In this document: positions 9,490 through 21,400 of the stretch, one piece after another
How positions within the stretch are numbered: the stretch's first letter is position 1
Layout of the letters: each line of letters starts with the position of its first letter
Assembly: GCA_033239525.1 (NCBI GenBank)
Contig: BSYO01000002.1
Coordinates: 26,890,068 to 26,954,067 of the forward strand
DNA length: 64,000 bases
Reading direction: 5' to 3'
Source of the DNA: Nepenthes gracilis
Taxonomy: Eukaryota > Streptophyta > Magnoliopsida > Caryophyllales > Nepenthaceae
Notes under the pieces: model-generated
What the model was told of the DNA's origin: nothing
The model's input: the letters and a program-made list of their open reading frames with translations, nothing else
Databases searched by the model: none
Position numbers and translations under genes: made by a program

Positions 9490-12400
9490 ATGGAAGCTCC
9501 GATACTTCCATCTCTCACCTGTTGCAGTATTCCATCTTCCAATTCTCACAGGAAACTTGGCAGACAGTTGCTAGGAGCAGCAGGCATCATAAAACTTTCA
9601 GATCCTTTTCGCCTGAAACTGACCCCAGATAACAAAACTAGCGTATGAAAAAAAAAAACTGATGATTATGTCTTCTTTTAGTTGCTTACAATTTAATTTG
9701 TCCGAAATGGATCACTGTTTCTGTTGTCGGTCTCGTTTGAAGCAGAATTGGAGGGCTACTAGAATGCAAGCGGGGGAAGAAGATTATGAGCTGAGGCAAA
9801 TGAAGGATATGGCTGCTGCAAGGAAAAGATGGGAGACTTTGGTAATTTCCATTCACCATTTTGATTTACATTGTGTCTCTGCTTGTAAAATGTCCACACT
9901 TTCTTCAACCTAATTGTGTTTGCCCATGCTGTTAATGACTTGTTAAATACTCTATATTATTCGCTTTATTAAGTGTTTGAGACCAGATTTTAAGAGATTT
10001 ATGGCGCAACCTGTTGTTTCACTCGGATGGCTGTCATGGACCCGATTGCATCAGAATTTGCGACCGTCTTATTAGGCTATAGTAGTACTGAATCGGGAAA
10101 TGGATCTAGATCCTGAGAACACAATATGAGCAGAGATAGATGTTATTAGGGGCCAGTTAGTAAGTTAAGATGAAATATGATGAGGAGAGTGGTAGGACAA
10201 AATATATTATATAGCCCACATATCACACACTACATATTACACATTACACTTGCATATTATTTTCTTTTGCATGTGGGAGCTGTTAGCATTAACCGGTTAC
10301 TTAAAGCATAACTCCTTGCTGCTAGCATATATGAGCTGTTAGCATCTTTCTGTTTCACCCGTGTATATATGGACTGACAAGGACTTAATGGAACACAGAG
10401 AGATATTTTCCCACTTTCCCCTTTTCTCTCGAATCTTCTTCTCTGTTGTCCTCTACTTTCTCCTATTCTCTCTACCCTTCCCTCTGTTCCTCTCTGTCTA
10501 AACTCCCCTCCCTGCTTGTTTCTTTTGTTGATTGTGGTTGTGGTGTAGCAGATCACTGTCGTGGAGCTTTGCTGTGGGAAGATCGCTACATTTTGGTGCT
10601 TTCATTGAGACGATGATGGAGGAAATGACGACCAAATATAGGGCTCTCAAAGAGTCCATCGCTGGCATGGCATAAGAGTTGAGAGACGTCGTGGGTACTG
10701 TACACCAACATGCAGATCGTTTCGATACCATTTCAATCACCACAGAACATTTTCAATAATCCTTCACTGACATCCAGCACTCCATCATGTTGGGTTATGG
10801 GTCACTCCCGTGTGGGCCCATACCCACTTGATGTGGCGGGTGGAGGTGCATATCCTCACCGCACGGAGAAAGATCTTTGTTTGTAGACTTCGAGCGATTT
10901 ATCTCAAGGGCCCCATCCGTGGCCCAGAGGCGCTGAGCGGATTTTCCGTAATGTGCCTTAGCCTGCGCTCTCTAGAGCTCGAGCAAATCTTATCCAAACT
11001 CCGTTTGCCCAGGCTTGAGCGGGCCGGCTATTTTTCGCACTTTCGCGAAAATGTCGAGCGGCGCCGGTTAGTTAAAACGCGCGCTTTTGTTTTTAGGGTT
11101 ATGCAATCCATTCAACGCCGTTTCGAGAAGAAAAGGAGAAAAGAGAGAGAAGAGGAAGAAGAGGAGGAATTGAGCCTCCGTACTAGTTTTCAATCAATTT
11201 CGCCTGTGCAATCCACATGGGAGATCTTGTTCGGTTGAAGAACTTTGGTTCCATCTCTACTCTTATTTCTTATGAAGAGCCGGTCTGTCACAAGCTAGTT
11301 GATATTGTTTTTTGTGATTTGGGGTTTGTTAACCGATCAATCACGATAGTGGAAATTTCTGGATGGACACCCGTGGTTTTCTCCCCGTTTAATGGGAGTT
11401 TTCCACTTAAAATCTTAGGCGTCTTTCTTGATCGTGATTGTTTAGGTGCTGGTATCGTCTTTCACCTATTTTCTCGGCGGTTAAACAAGCTTTTAAATCT
11501 AACACATCACTTGAAAAAGGAAAAATAGAATGCCCGTCGACAAACCCCGTTGTCTTCGACTACTCTTTGCCCACATCCTCTTTGTTCGCGTTTCCATGGT
11601 ATCTCTCACCCATCCACCCAAACCCCGATAATAGTCTTAGCCTCGAAATGACACACAAATCTTATCCCAACTCCGAGGCCTAAGCTTTAATTGAGATTCT
11701 ATTTTTCCCAGGAAAATGTCATGATGTTTTACCTTGATTGAAGGTTCTTCCTGTATGATCATGGGATGATGAGGGAACAAAAACTAACCGAGAGCCTTCT
11801 ATATGATTAGTGAGCCCTCCAATGGACTTTGATGCATGCAACACACAGGACTGCCACATGGGAGATCTTCGCCGAAGGTTCTTGAACTTTGCTTGGGCCC
11901 TTCGTATATGAATCACGAAGCCACTCTTCTGCAAGCTCTTGAAGGCAACTTTGTTGCTTATATGGCCGAACCGAATCTATCTGCATGGACAAATCTTTGC
12001 TAACCAGGTTGTTAAATTCTAGTCTGTGATGTAGGGATGATATTTGGCGGAGCTACTATTAAGAAGAATATGAGGGGTAGACACCATTGGTTAGACAAAC
12101 TTGGTAAAGGAAAAAATGAATGCTAGTCGAGGGGAGTTCTCCACGCTACTCCTTCCCAAATCCTCTAGTAATATTAATTTCCATGGTGGCTAAAACCCCA
12201 TCCCTCATCTCAAGTAAAAAAATTGACCTTCCGAAATGTCTTCCGTCAATGAAGTCGAGGGAGTTCTTTAATATAGAGACACAGGGACATCGAAGTAAAC
12301 CCCCAAATTTTTAAAATGATCACGGAGGATTAGGGTACTTTAAGAGTCCAAAGTCCGAGATCAAACTTAAAAAAATCAAATTTCTACTAACCAACTTCGG

Positions 12401-15400
12401 GATCAAATCCTTACCTCCTCCAACTTAATAATCACCAAATTGCATGCTGGAAATAAACTTTGTACCTAATTTGGAAGGCGTGTTGCATGGAAATTTTTTG
12501 CCAACCGGATGTTATTCTAGTTGACAGTGGGTTCACCCACAATTTCTTTACCAGTGCGCATGGCTAAGTATTTTGGACTTCCCATAGAGCCTTCTCATCA
12601 TCTCAACATCATAATGGGCAATGGGGATTCCCTGAGATGCGAGGGGCTGTGTACTAAGGTCTAGATCACTCTGGGCAGAGCTAATTTTAGTGTTGATCTC
12701 TATTTGCTGCCGATTTATGGGGCTGATATTGTATTTGGTGTCCATTGGCTGGCTTCAATTGGTCCTATACTCTTCGACTACCAAGCGTTATGGATGAGTT
12801 TTGATCAAGACGAAACTAAACTCACTTTACATGGCATGCCATCAGCTTCCGTGGCCACCATAATATTGGGTCAATTGAGGAGAGGTGACTTCACTCAGTC
12901 AGTAGCTTCCTACTTCCAGTTAACTATCCTTCCTACTCAAGAACCTTCCCTGGATAATTAGCAAGCCACTTCTTGTTTCACCATCCAGTTTTCTTCGATT
13001 GTCCCCCACAAATTACTACAAACCTCAACAACACCCTCTCCTCCTTTGCAGATGTTTTTGCAATTCCCCAAGGATTGCCCCCCCATTGTTCCACAGACCA
13101 CAAATTCCTTTGAAAACCAATGCGGTGCTGGTAAATGTCAAACTATATTGATATCCCCATTTTCATAAGGTAGAAATGGAGAGGCTAATTCAAGAAATGC
13201 CGGCTGAATGTATTATCCGATCTAATATGAGCCCTTTCTCTTCCCCTGTATTGCTGGTTAAGAAAAAGGATAGCAGCTGGAGGTTCTGCGCAGATTATCG
13301 AGCTCTCAATGCACTTACAATTAAAGATCATTTCCCTATCCCTACTGTGGATAAATTATTTGATGAATTACATGTAGCTTGCGTGTTTTCCAAGTTGGAC
13401 CTATGAGCCGGGTATTACCAGCTGTGAGTACATACTGTTGATGTTCATAAAACATCTTTTCAGACACACGAAGGCTACTACGAGTTCTTGGTAATGCCCT
13501 TCAACCTTTCTAATGCTCCTCCACGTTTCAATCCGAGATGAACTCGATTTTCCGTCCCGTCCTCCAGAAATTTGTGCTGGTTTTCTTTGATGATATCCTA
13601 GTCTACAATCCCTCCTCGGAATTGCATTGCCAGCATCTGGCGCGCACGCTGCAAATTTTGCAGGACCATTCCTTCTATGCCAAACAATCTAAATGCGAGT
13701 TCGGGCATACCTCGATGGCTTACCTGGGCCACATTGTTTTAGAAATAGGGGTGGGAGTAGATCCAGCTAAAATTAAAGTTGTGCAAAATTGGCTCGCACC
13801 AGCCAACGTCAAGTAGTTGCAAGGTTTCCTGGGATTAGTCAGGTACTACCGGCGGTTTGTAGCCCGCTATGTCCAAATTTCAGCACCCCTCACCCAGCTA
13901 TTGCGGAAGGGTACCTTCATATGGTCTCCTGAGGCAATGGTGGCTTTTCAGGCCCTCAAAGCTGCCCTCACCACTACTCCGGTGGCTTTTCAAATCATTT
14001 GTTGTTCAGACCGATGCGTCGAGAGATAGTATCAGAGCTGTTTTAATGCAGGACGGACATCCTATTGCGTTTTTCAGTCGGCAGCTCTGTCCTAGGCTGC
14101 AAATAGCCTACACCTACATTAGAGAACTCTGTGCCATTTTAGAGGCTGTATTTTTGGCGGCAGTATCTCTTGGGCACTAAATTCACTATCCTGATCGATC
14201 ACTAGCCTCTCAAAGTCCTGTTAAAGCAAAACATCCACGCTCTTGAGCAACAAAGATGGATCACTAAATTATTGGGCTATGATTTTGAAATCGACTACCG
14301 AGCGGGCAAGGAGAACGGACCAGCCGATGCCCCATCACAGCTCCCTACTGCATCCTACTAGGTGCTGTGTGCAATTTCTAAACTAGCGATGGCCCTGCTA
14401 ACTGCCCTCCGCAACTTTTATAATAAACATGCCCCTTCCACTGAACTGATTTTGTCCATTCAGAATCAACCAGAGGACTTTGAACATTATACTGTGTGGG
14501 ACAGGTTAGTCTTTTATAAAAACAAAATATTTGTGCCTATTGATTCTGATTTGCTAGAATTAATTTTGCATGAGTACCATAATTCGCCAATCGGGGGACA
14601 TACGGGGTTCCAACGGACATTCACTCAAATCTCCACCAATTTTATTGGCCTCACATGCGCAAGGATATCCATGATTACATCTCCTGTTTATCTATTTGTC
14701 AACAAGTGAAACCCCTCAATATTGCTACTCAAGGAGTGTTGCAGCCCCTTCCGATTCCAGGTAAAATCTGGGATTCACTTTCTATGGATTTTATTACTTA
14801 TTTGCCTGTATCTGGAGGAAAGACTGTTATATTTGTGGTGGTTGATCGGCTGTCAAAATATGCCCACTTGTCAGCCCTCAACACTCACTTTAGTGCGGAA
14901 GACTTGGCAGATGTATTCATTAAGGAAGTCTGCCGGCTGCATGGCTTACCGACCGAAATTATATTTGACTAGGACCTTCTTTTTATGAGCAAATTTTGGA
15001 AGGATCTTTTCAAATTGCAGGGTACTACCTTGTCCCATAGCAGTTCCTGTCATCCACAGACTGACAGGGCAACCCGAAGTGGTCAACCGGTGCTTGGAGG
15101 ATTACTTATGTTGCTTTGCAGTTGCAAACCCTTCGACCCGGGTTAGGTTCTTGCCTTGGGCCGAAGTGGAGCTATAATACAGTTTGGCACTCTTCTATTA
15201 AAATGAGCCCGTTTGAGGCCATGTATGGCAGATCACCCCCTGCTTTGGCCGACTACATCCAAGGAACTTCATCAATTGCCGCTGTTGATGAACTGCTTTC
15301 TGCGCGTGCCGGCCTACTAGTGCAACTCAAAAATAATCTATAGCATGCACAACTCCGCATGAAGAATCAAGTTAACGCCCGCCGAACTGATAAGGAGTTT

Positions 15401-18400
15401 CAAGTGGGTGATTGGGTTTTTGTCAAACTCCAACCCTATCGTCAAGCCATAGTGGCATAACGACAATCGAATAAGTTAGCCAAGCACTATTATGGGCCTT
15501 TCCAAATCATGGAACGCATTGGTTCAGTGGCATATCGAGTACACCTTCTGGAGTATTCACGTATTCATAATGTTTTTCATGTGTCTCTACTTAAGAAATG
15601 CTACAACGGGGCCCCTAGTCAGCCGGTTGCCTTTCCGCAGGAAGCTCTGGGCTCCCAACCCCTATTGTTTCCTTCTCAGATTCTCAATTTCAGAAAAGTT
15701 TTCCAACAAGGAGTAATTGTACCTTAGTTTCTTGTTCAATGGCAGTTCCAATCCACTGAGGATGCCTCATGGGAGCCTGCTACCAACTTTATTCAAGACT
15801 TTCCCTACTTCAACCTTGAGGACAAGGTTTTGTTTGATGGGGAGGGTAATATTACCGGTCTTATTGCCGACAATATTACCGCATTCTCTAATCAACCAAG
15901 GCAAAGGAAAAGTACCATAATTATCCAGCTGCCCCGACGATTTTGCAACTTTCTCTAAGAATATATATATATATATATATATAGCCCACATATCACACGC
16001 TGCATATTACACATTATACTTGCATATTATTTTCTTTTGCACGTGGGAGCTGTTAGCATTAACCGGTTACTTAAAGCATAACCCCTTGCTGTTAGCATAT
16101 ATGAGCTGTAAGCATCTTTCTGTTTCACCCGTGTATATATGGACTGGCAAGGACTTAATGGAACACAGAGAGATATTTTCCCACTTTCCCCTTTTCTCTT
16201 GGATCTTCTTATCTGCTGTCCTCTACTTTCTCCTATTCTCTCTACCCTTCCCTCTGTTCCTCTCTGTCTGAACTCCCCTCCCTGCTGTTTCCTTCTGCTG
16301 ATTGTGGTTGTGGTGCAGCCAATCGCTGTCGCAGAGCTTTGCTGTGGGAAGATCGCAACATATCTTATCATCACAGTTTAAGGATTGGGTGAATTGGTTG
16401 TGAACATAGTCATATTTATGCTTATCAGGTCTGTGAGCTGCAACGTGTTGTATGGCATTGTCACAGATGTTCATGAGTTCCTCGGTCGGCTTACCTGTTG
16501 CAGTATTTATAAGAGAAGAAGGCCTTTGGCTTCATACTTTTGAATTGGTTTCCTTGAATGATGTCTGAATCGATGGTCATTAAAGGTTGATGATTACTCA
16601 TGCCTGCAGACTTACTAGACTTACTAGACTGTGTGGTCATTGGCAACGTGGTAGCCAGGCAATTCCACTTCTTTTAGTGCAGGCTGCAAGGAAGCTGGGT
16701 GATCTCCACGTGTGGCTAACTGTTGGGGATGTTAGCCTGATGATCACACATGCTCCACCAGAGGTACTAGTGGGTTGTCTGCAATCTGTGTCGCTATTGT
16801 ACCTGAAGAAGAGAGTCATAAAGATGACCAATTGAAAAACTGATGGGAAGCCAACTTCGTGAGCAAATATTGTCTTGTCTATGACATTGGTCATTCTGAA
16901 AGATTTGGCTTGAGGATGAGATTGGATGAGTAGCCAAGGAAAGTAGTGATGTAAGGGGTCGACATTCAGTTGATCTTCATTGGGGATGCTTTATTGAGGT
17001 CAAACACTTATTTGGCCAGGTGGATAAGCATATAGGATCTAGGACAATGTTGCTATGTCTTGACGCTGTTTTTCCAAGGTTTATTCAGAGTCTCTGGACT
17101 TTGTTAGCTCTTGCTACATCTTCAAATGTTATCCTTGAGTGTTCCTAGTTTACTAGACTAGGCTTATGCTTCATTTTTTGGCATTGGGATCGCAAAAGCA
17201 AATTTTGACTAACCCAATCAGAACTAATTTACCCCAAAAGATTCAAATACAATACTCAATAATGGTGTTATATGCTGAAATGTGCTATGAATTTTTTGTT
17301 TATGCCCCATTTGAGTCCTGGCATAATTTAATTTTGTGAAGCCCAAAACATGATGTGTAAAAGCCCCTAAAGTGGACTCGACCTTTTTTTATTATGTATG
17401 TAATTTAGACATGGTATATGATGTAGCTTTAGGATTTTGTCCTATGAAAGAATGATGTACCATTTTTGGTGGAGATCATGGCTTTGGAATATTATTCTTG
17501 TAACTCTCTTTAGCTACGGTGGATTTTTTTCTTCCTTTGCATGTCGTTTTTTCCTTTACATCTAAGACTTTTCCGCTAAATCCCCCCTTTCTCTTGTATT
17601 ATGATTTTCTGGATGTGTTGTCATATGCACTAAAGCAATTTGTGGTTTATTAACACATTTGTTCACAAGCTAAGGGATGCACATGATGTTGGGAACGGGC
17701 GCTGGCAAAACCATGAATCGAGAAAAAAATCGGTAACAATAATTACACACATAACAGAGAGAGGGAATAACAATACACACAAATTTTACGTGGAAACCCT
17801 CTTCTGAATAAGAGGGAAAAAATCGCGGGACACTTAGTCCACAAAAATCTCACTATGTAAAATTTAGTTACAAAAACCATTAGTTACAAAAATCCTTGAA
17901 AAACAGAGAACAGATTACAAGAGCAAAAGGGCGACTCCTTGTTTTTCTATTTCTTCCTCACACTTCTTCACCTCTTTACAACGCTTGCTGACTCCTACCC
18001 TCTCAACCATTTCAGATATGTACATATATGCACACACACACAAAAGCACCGGGCCACGCTAGCTCTGTAAGCCTATGGCATGCCCTTCAAAACCTGCCAC
18101 CTACTCTACAACGCTGCCTTCAGCCGCAGACCTATAAACTTTGCAGTTGACCTGTTTTGCAAAGTCTACTACCAGCTCTGAAAGTCAACTTCCTACTTCT
18201 GTAGGGTCACTATCTGCATGGACATTGCAGATGACAAGCTTTCTAGACAGGTTGTTTTTGGCCTTTGTATTAGTGCCCTCAGCCAGCCTCTCCAGTAGGC
18301 CGACTTTCTTGTTGTCTGGTCGATCGGTCTCCTTCTCAGCTGACCAGCTTCCTACTACTCGGTTGATCCCTTCTCAGCCGGTCCACCTCCTGCTACTCGG

Positions 18401-21400
18401 CCGACCCCTTTATAGCCGACCGGCCTCCTGCCGTTCGGTGAGCACAACAATACTTTCCTTTAGTATTGCACCCATGCATATTTGGCCAGATCCGTTGTCC
18501 TGCCAATCAGATATGAGCTTATACGAGAATGACTCATATCCCAACAAACTTTCTCTCATGATCGAGGGGTAACGGTATCCATCATTCTAGCAATATTGTG
18601 ACAAGCTTTAAACTTCCCTTTTAGCAGTACCTTAGTCATCATATTTGACTCATTCTTCTCAGTTCGGACTTTGTCAAGTGCCAGTAACCTTGAGTCAGCG
18701 ACATATCTCACCCAGTGATATTAAACATCAATATGTTTCGATCTAGAGTGGAATGAGGAGTTCCTACAGAGGTGGATTGCACTTTGGCTGTCACAAAGCA
18801 CCATGTACCTCTCCCTGCTTGAAACCAAGTTCCGGATGAATTTCTTCATCCATAGCATCTCCTTGCTAGCATCTATCACAGCAATAAACTCTGCCTCTGT
18901 TGTTGACAGAGCAACACACTTCTGCAGCTTTGACTGCCAAGAAATAGCTTCTCTGGTGAACTTGACCAAGTAATCCGAAGTGGACTTTCGGGTGTCAACA
19001 TCACCTGCCATGTCAGCACCAGTATATCCGACCAGGTGTGGCATGTTGCCTCCAAAATACAAGCGCATCTTGGAAGTTTTCCAGAGATATCTCAAAATCC
19101 ATTTCACAGTAAACCAATGCTCCCTTCCGGGGTTCAATAGAAACCGGCTGACTGTGCCAACAGTATGAGCTATGTCCGGTCTAGTGCAAATTATAGCGTA
19201 CATTAGGCTTCCTACGGCGGATGAGTACAGAACACCTCTCATGCTTGTTTTCTCAACATCCGAAAACGAACACTACCAACTGCTTAATTTGAAGTGGCTG
19301 GCCAACGGCGCTCATCAGCTTGGACTTCTCCATGTTGAAGCGTTGGAATACTTTCTCAATCAAGCTCTCCTGGGACAGCCACAATTTTCTTGCCTTGCGG
19401 TTACGAAATATCCTAATACCCAGGAACTGCTTCGCAAGTCTTAAGTCCTTCATGGCAAAGGACTGCCAAAGTTCCTACTTTAGTTCGGCAATTCTAGCAA
19501 CATTCCATCCAACTATCAATATGTCGTCCACATAGAGCAGGAGGATAACAAAGTCGTCTTTAGAGAACCTCTATACAAAGACACATTGGTCAGAAATAGT
19601 CTTCCGGTAGTTTTGACCCACCATAACTGACTCAAATTTCTTGTACCACTAACGCGAGACTGCTTCAGTCCGTACAGGCTTTTCTTTAGACGACATACCA
19701 GCCTTTTCTTCCCCTTAACTCGGAATCCTTCCGGTTGTTCCGTGTAAATCTCCTCCGCCAGATCAATGTGGAGGAATGCTATCCGGATGTCCAGCTGTTC
19801 AACTTCCAGATCAAGAATAGCGGCTAATCCAAGCACCACTCAGATTGAGGACATTTTCACTATCGGGGTGAAAATCTCGTCAAAGTCGATGCCCTTCCGC
19901 TGGTTAAAGCCTTTCACAACCAACCTTGTCTTATATCTGGGTTGTTGGCTATTTTCATCAGCCTTCATGCTGAAGACTCACTTATTCTTTAGAGCTCTCT
20001 TCCCCTTCAGCAACTCAGTCAGCTCGAAGGTATGGTTCTCATGCAGCGAATTCATCTCGTCCTGCATGGCCTCTATCCATTTCGCATTGTGCTCATCTTC
20101 TAAAGCTTCTTTAAAGCTTACTGGTTCCTCTCCATCAATGAGTAATACGTACTCATCGGCCAACGAACGAACAGATGGCCGTTAGTCTCTTAAAGATCGT
20201 CGAACAAGAATGATCTTGGCCGGCTCAGTAATGTCATGAGGGGTATCGCCATTCTCATCCTCGTCAGGTGTTGGTGTCTCTTCATCGCCTTTCTCGGCCA
20301 TACCATGGCCATCAAACTCCTGATGGGGAGGTGCTGGCCGGATGGTTTTAACACCCGTCTTCTCAGTCCTACTGTTGTCAGATGCAACCTTCTTCTCCTT
20401 GCCGATATCATTAATGGTTTCTTCCTTAACAAATACTATATCCCTAGATCTAACGAGCTTCTTCTCAACTGGGTCATAAAAAGTCTATATCCCTGTTCTT
20501 TTTTTCATAGTCCAGGAAGACACATTATGTCGTCTTCGACTCTAGTTTTGTCCTTTCATCATTTGGGATATGTACGAAGGCCTTGCACCTAAACACCCGC
20601 AGATGGCCATAGGATGGTTCCTTCCCGACCACATCCTTTCTAGAACCTCTATATTCAGTGGGCCGTTCAGCAATCTATTGATGACGTGGGCTGCCGTTCT
20701 CAAGGCTTTTGCCCAAAATGATTTGGGGAGTTTTGCTTTTGAGAGTATGCATCTGACTCTCTCCATTTGAGTACGATTTATATGCTCGGCCACCCGATTT
20801 AGCTGTGGTGTCTTCAGCGGTGTCTTCTGATGCCAAATACCATACGACCGGCAATAAGCATTAAATGCTTTGATGCATTCGCCCTCATTGTTACTTCAGA
20901 TGCACTTAGTTTTTTTCTCGTCTGTCGTTAAACTAAAGCATGAAAATGCTCAAAGATTCCAAGGACTTGGTCCTTTTTCTTAAGTGGGTAAACCTACAAC
21001 TTCCTCGAATAATCATCAATGAACGAGACAAAGTACTATGCTCCTCCAAATAACATTTCCTTGAATGGCCCACATACATCAGAGTGAACTATATCAAGCG
21101 GTTCGGCCTTCTTGGTGGATGAGTCTCCATGGAACGAAACCTGCGTTGCTTTCTCGCCGTACAGTGAGGACAAGTCCTCATGTCGGTCTTCTTTATGCCT
21201 AAAATGAGACCCTTTCTGGCTAGGTTGTTCAACTCTTTTTCACTCATGTGGCCTAACTGATGATGCCATAGATCCGATGACTCCTCACCGCTCGCAATGT
21301 TTATCTCTCCGGCCGTAGCGGAGGCTTACAACGCATATAGGCCAGACACCTTCCTTCCACGGACAACTACCAAAGATCCTCTAGTCAGTTTACATGCCCC

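Larger units (their letters stand above)
10200..16360 (+). mobile_element. Ty3/gypsy chromovirus inside STR11 intron 2
   Basis: Terminal repeats of about 380 bp (to 10590, and 15978-16360) flank a plus-strand pol with protease, RT, RNase H, integrase and a C-terminal chromodomain, the order of plant chromoviruses. A primer-site-like TTTTGGTGCTTTCATTGAG follows the left repeat, and a purine tract (GATGGGGAGGG, 15838-15848) precedes the right end. Short LTRs and about 6 kb total suggest the Reina group, but that is an estimate. Many in-frame stops make it inactive. It lies in the same direction as the host gene. The outer left boundary and target duplication could not be fixed. Confidence 0.85.

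Noticed and set aside
9643..9648. Exon 1 of STR11 ending in a stop (TGA at 9646)
   Set aside because: A good donor GTATGA sits at 9643, and splicing to 9746 restores the family sequence.
10257..10556. Minus-strand frame repeated at 16027-16374
   Set aside because: Both are the antisense of the chromovirus LTR leader. The similarity reflects the LTR pair, not a gene family.
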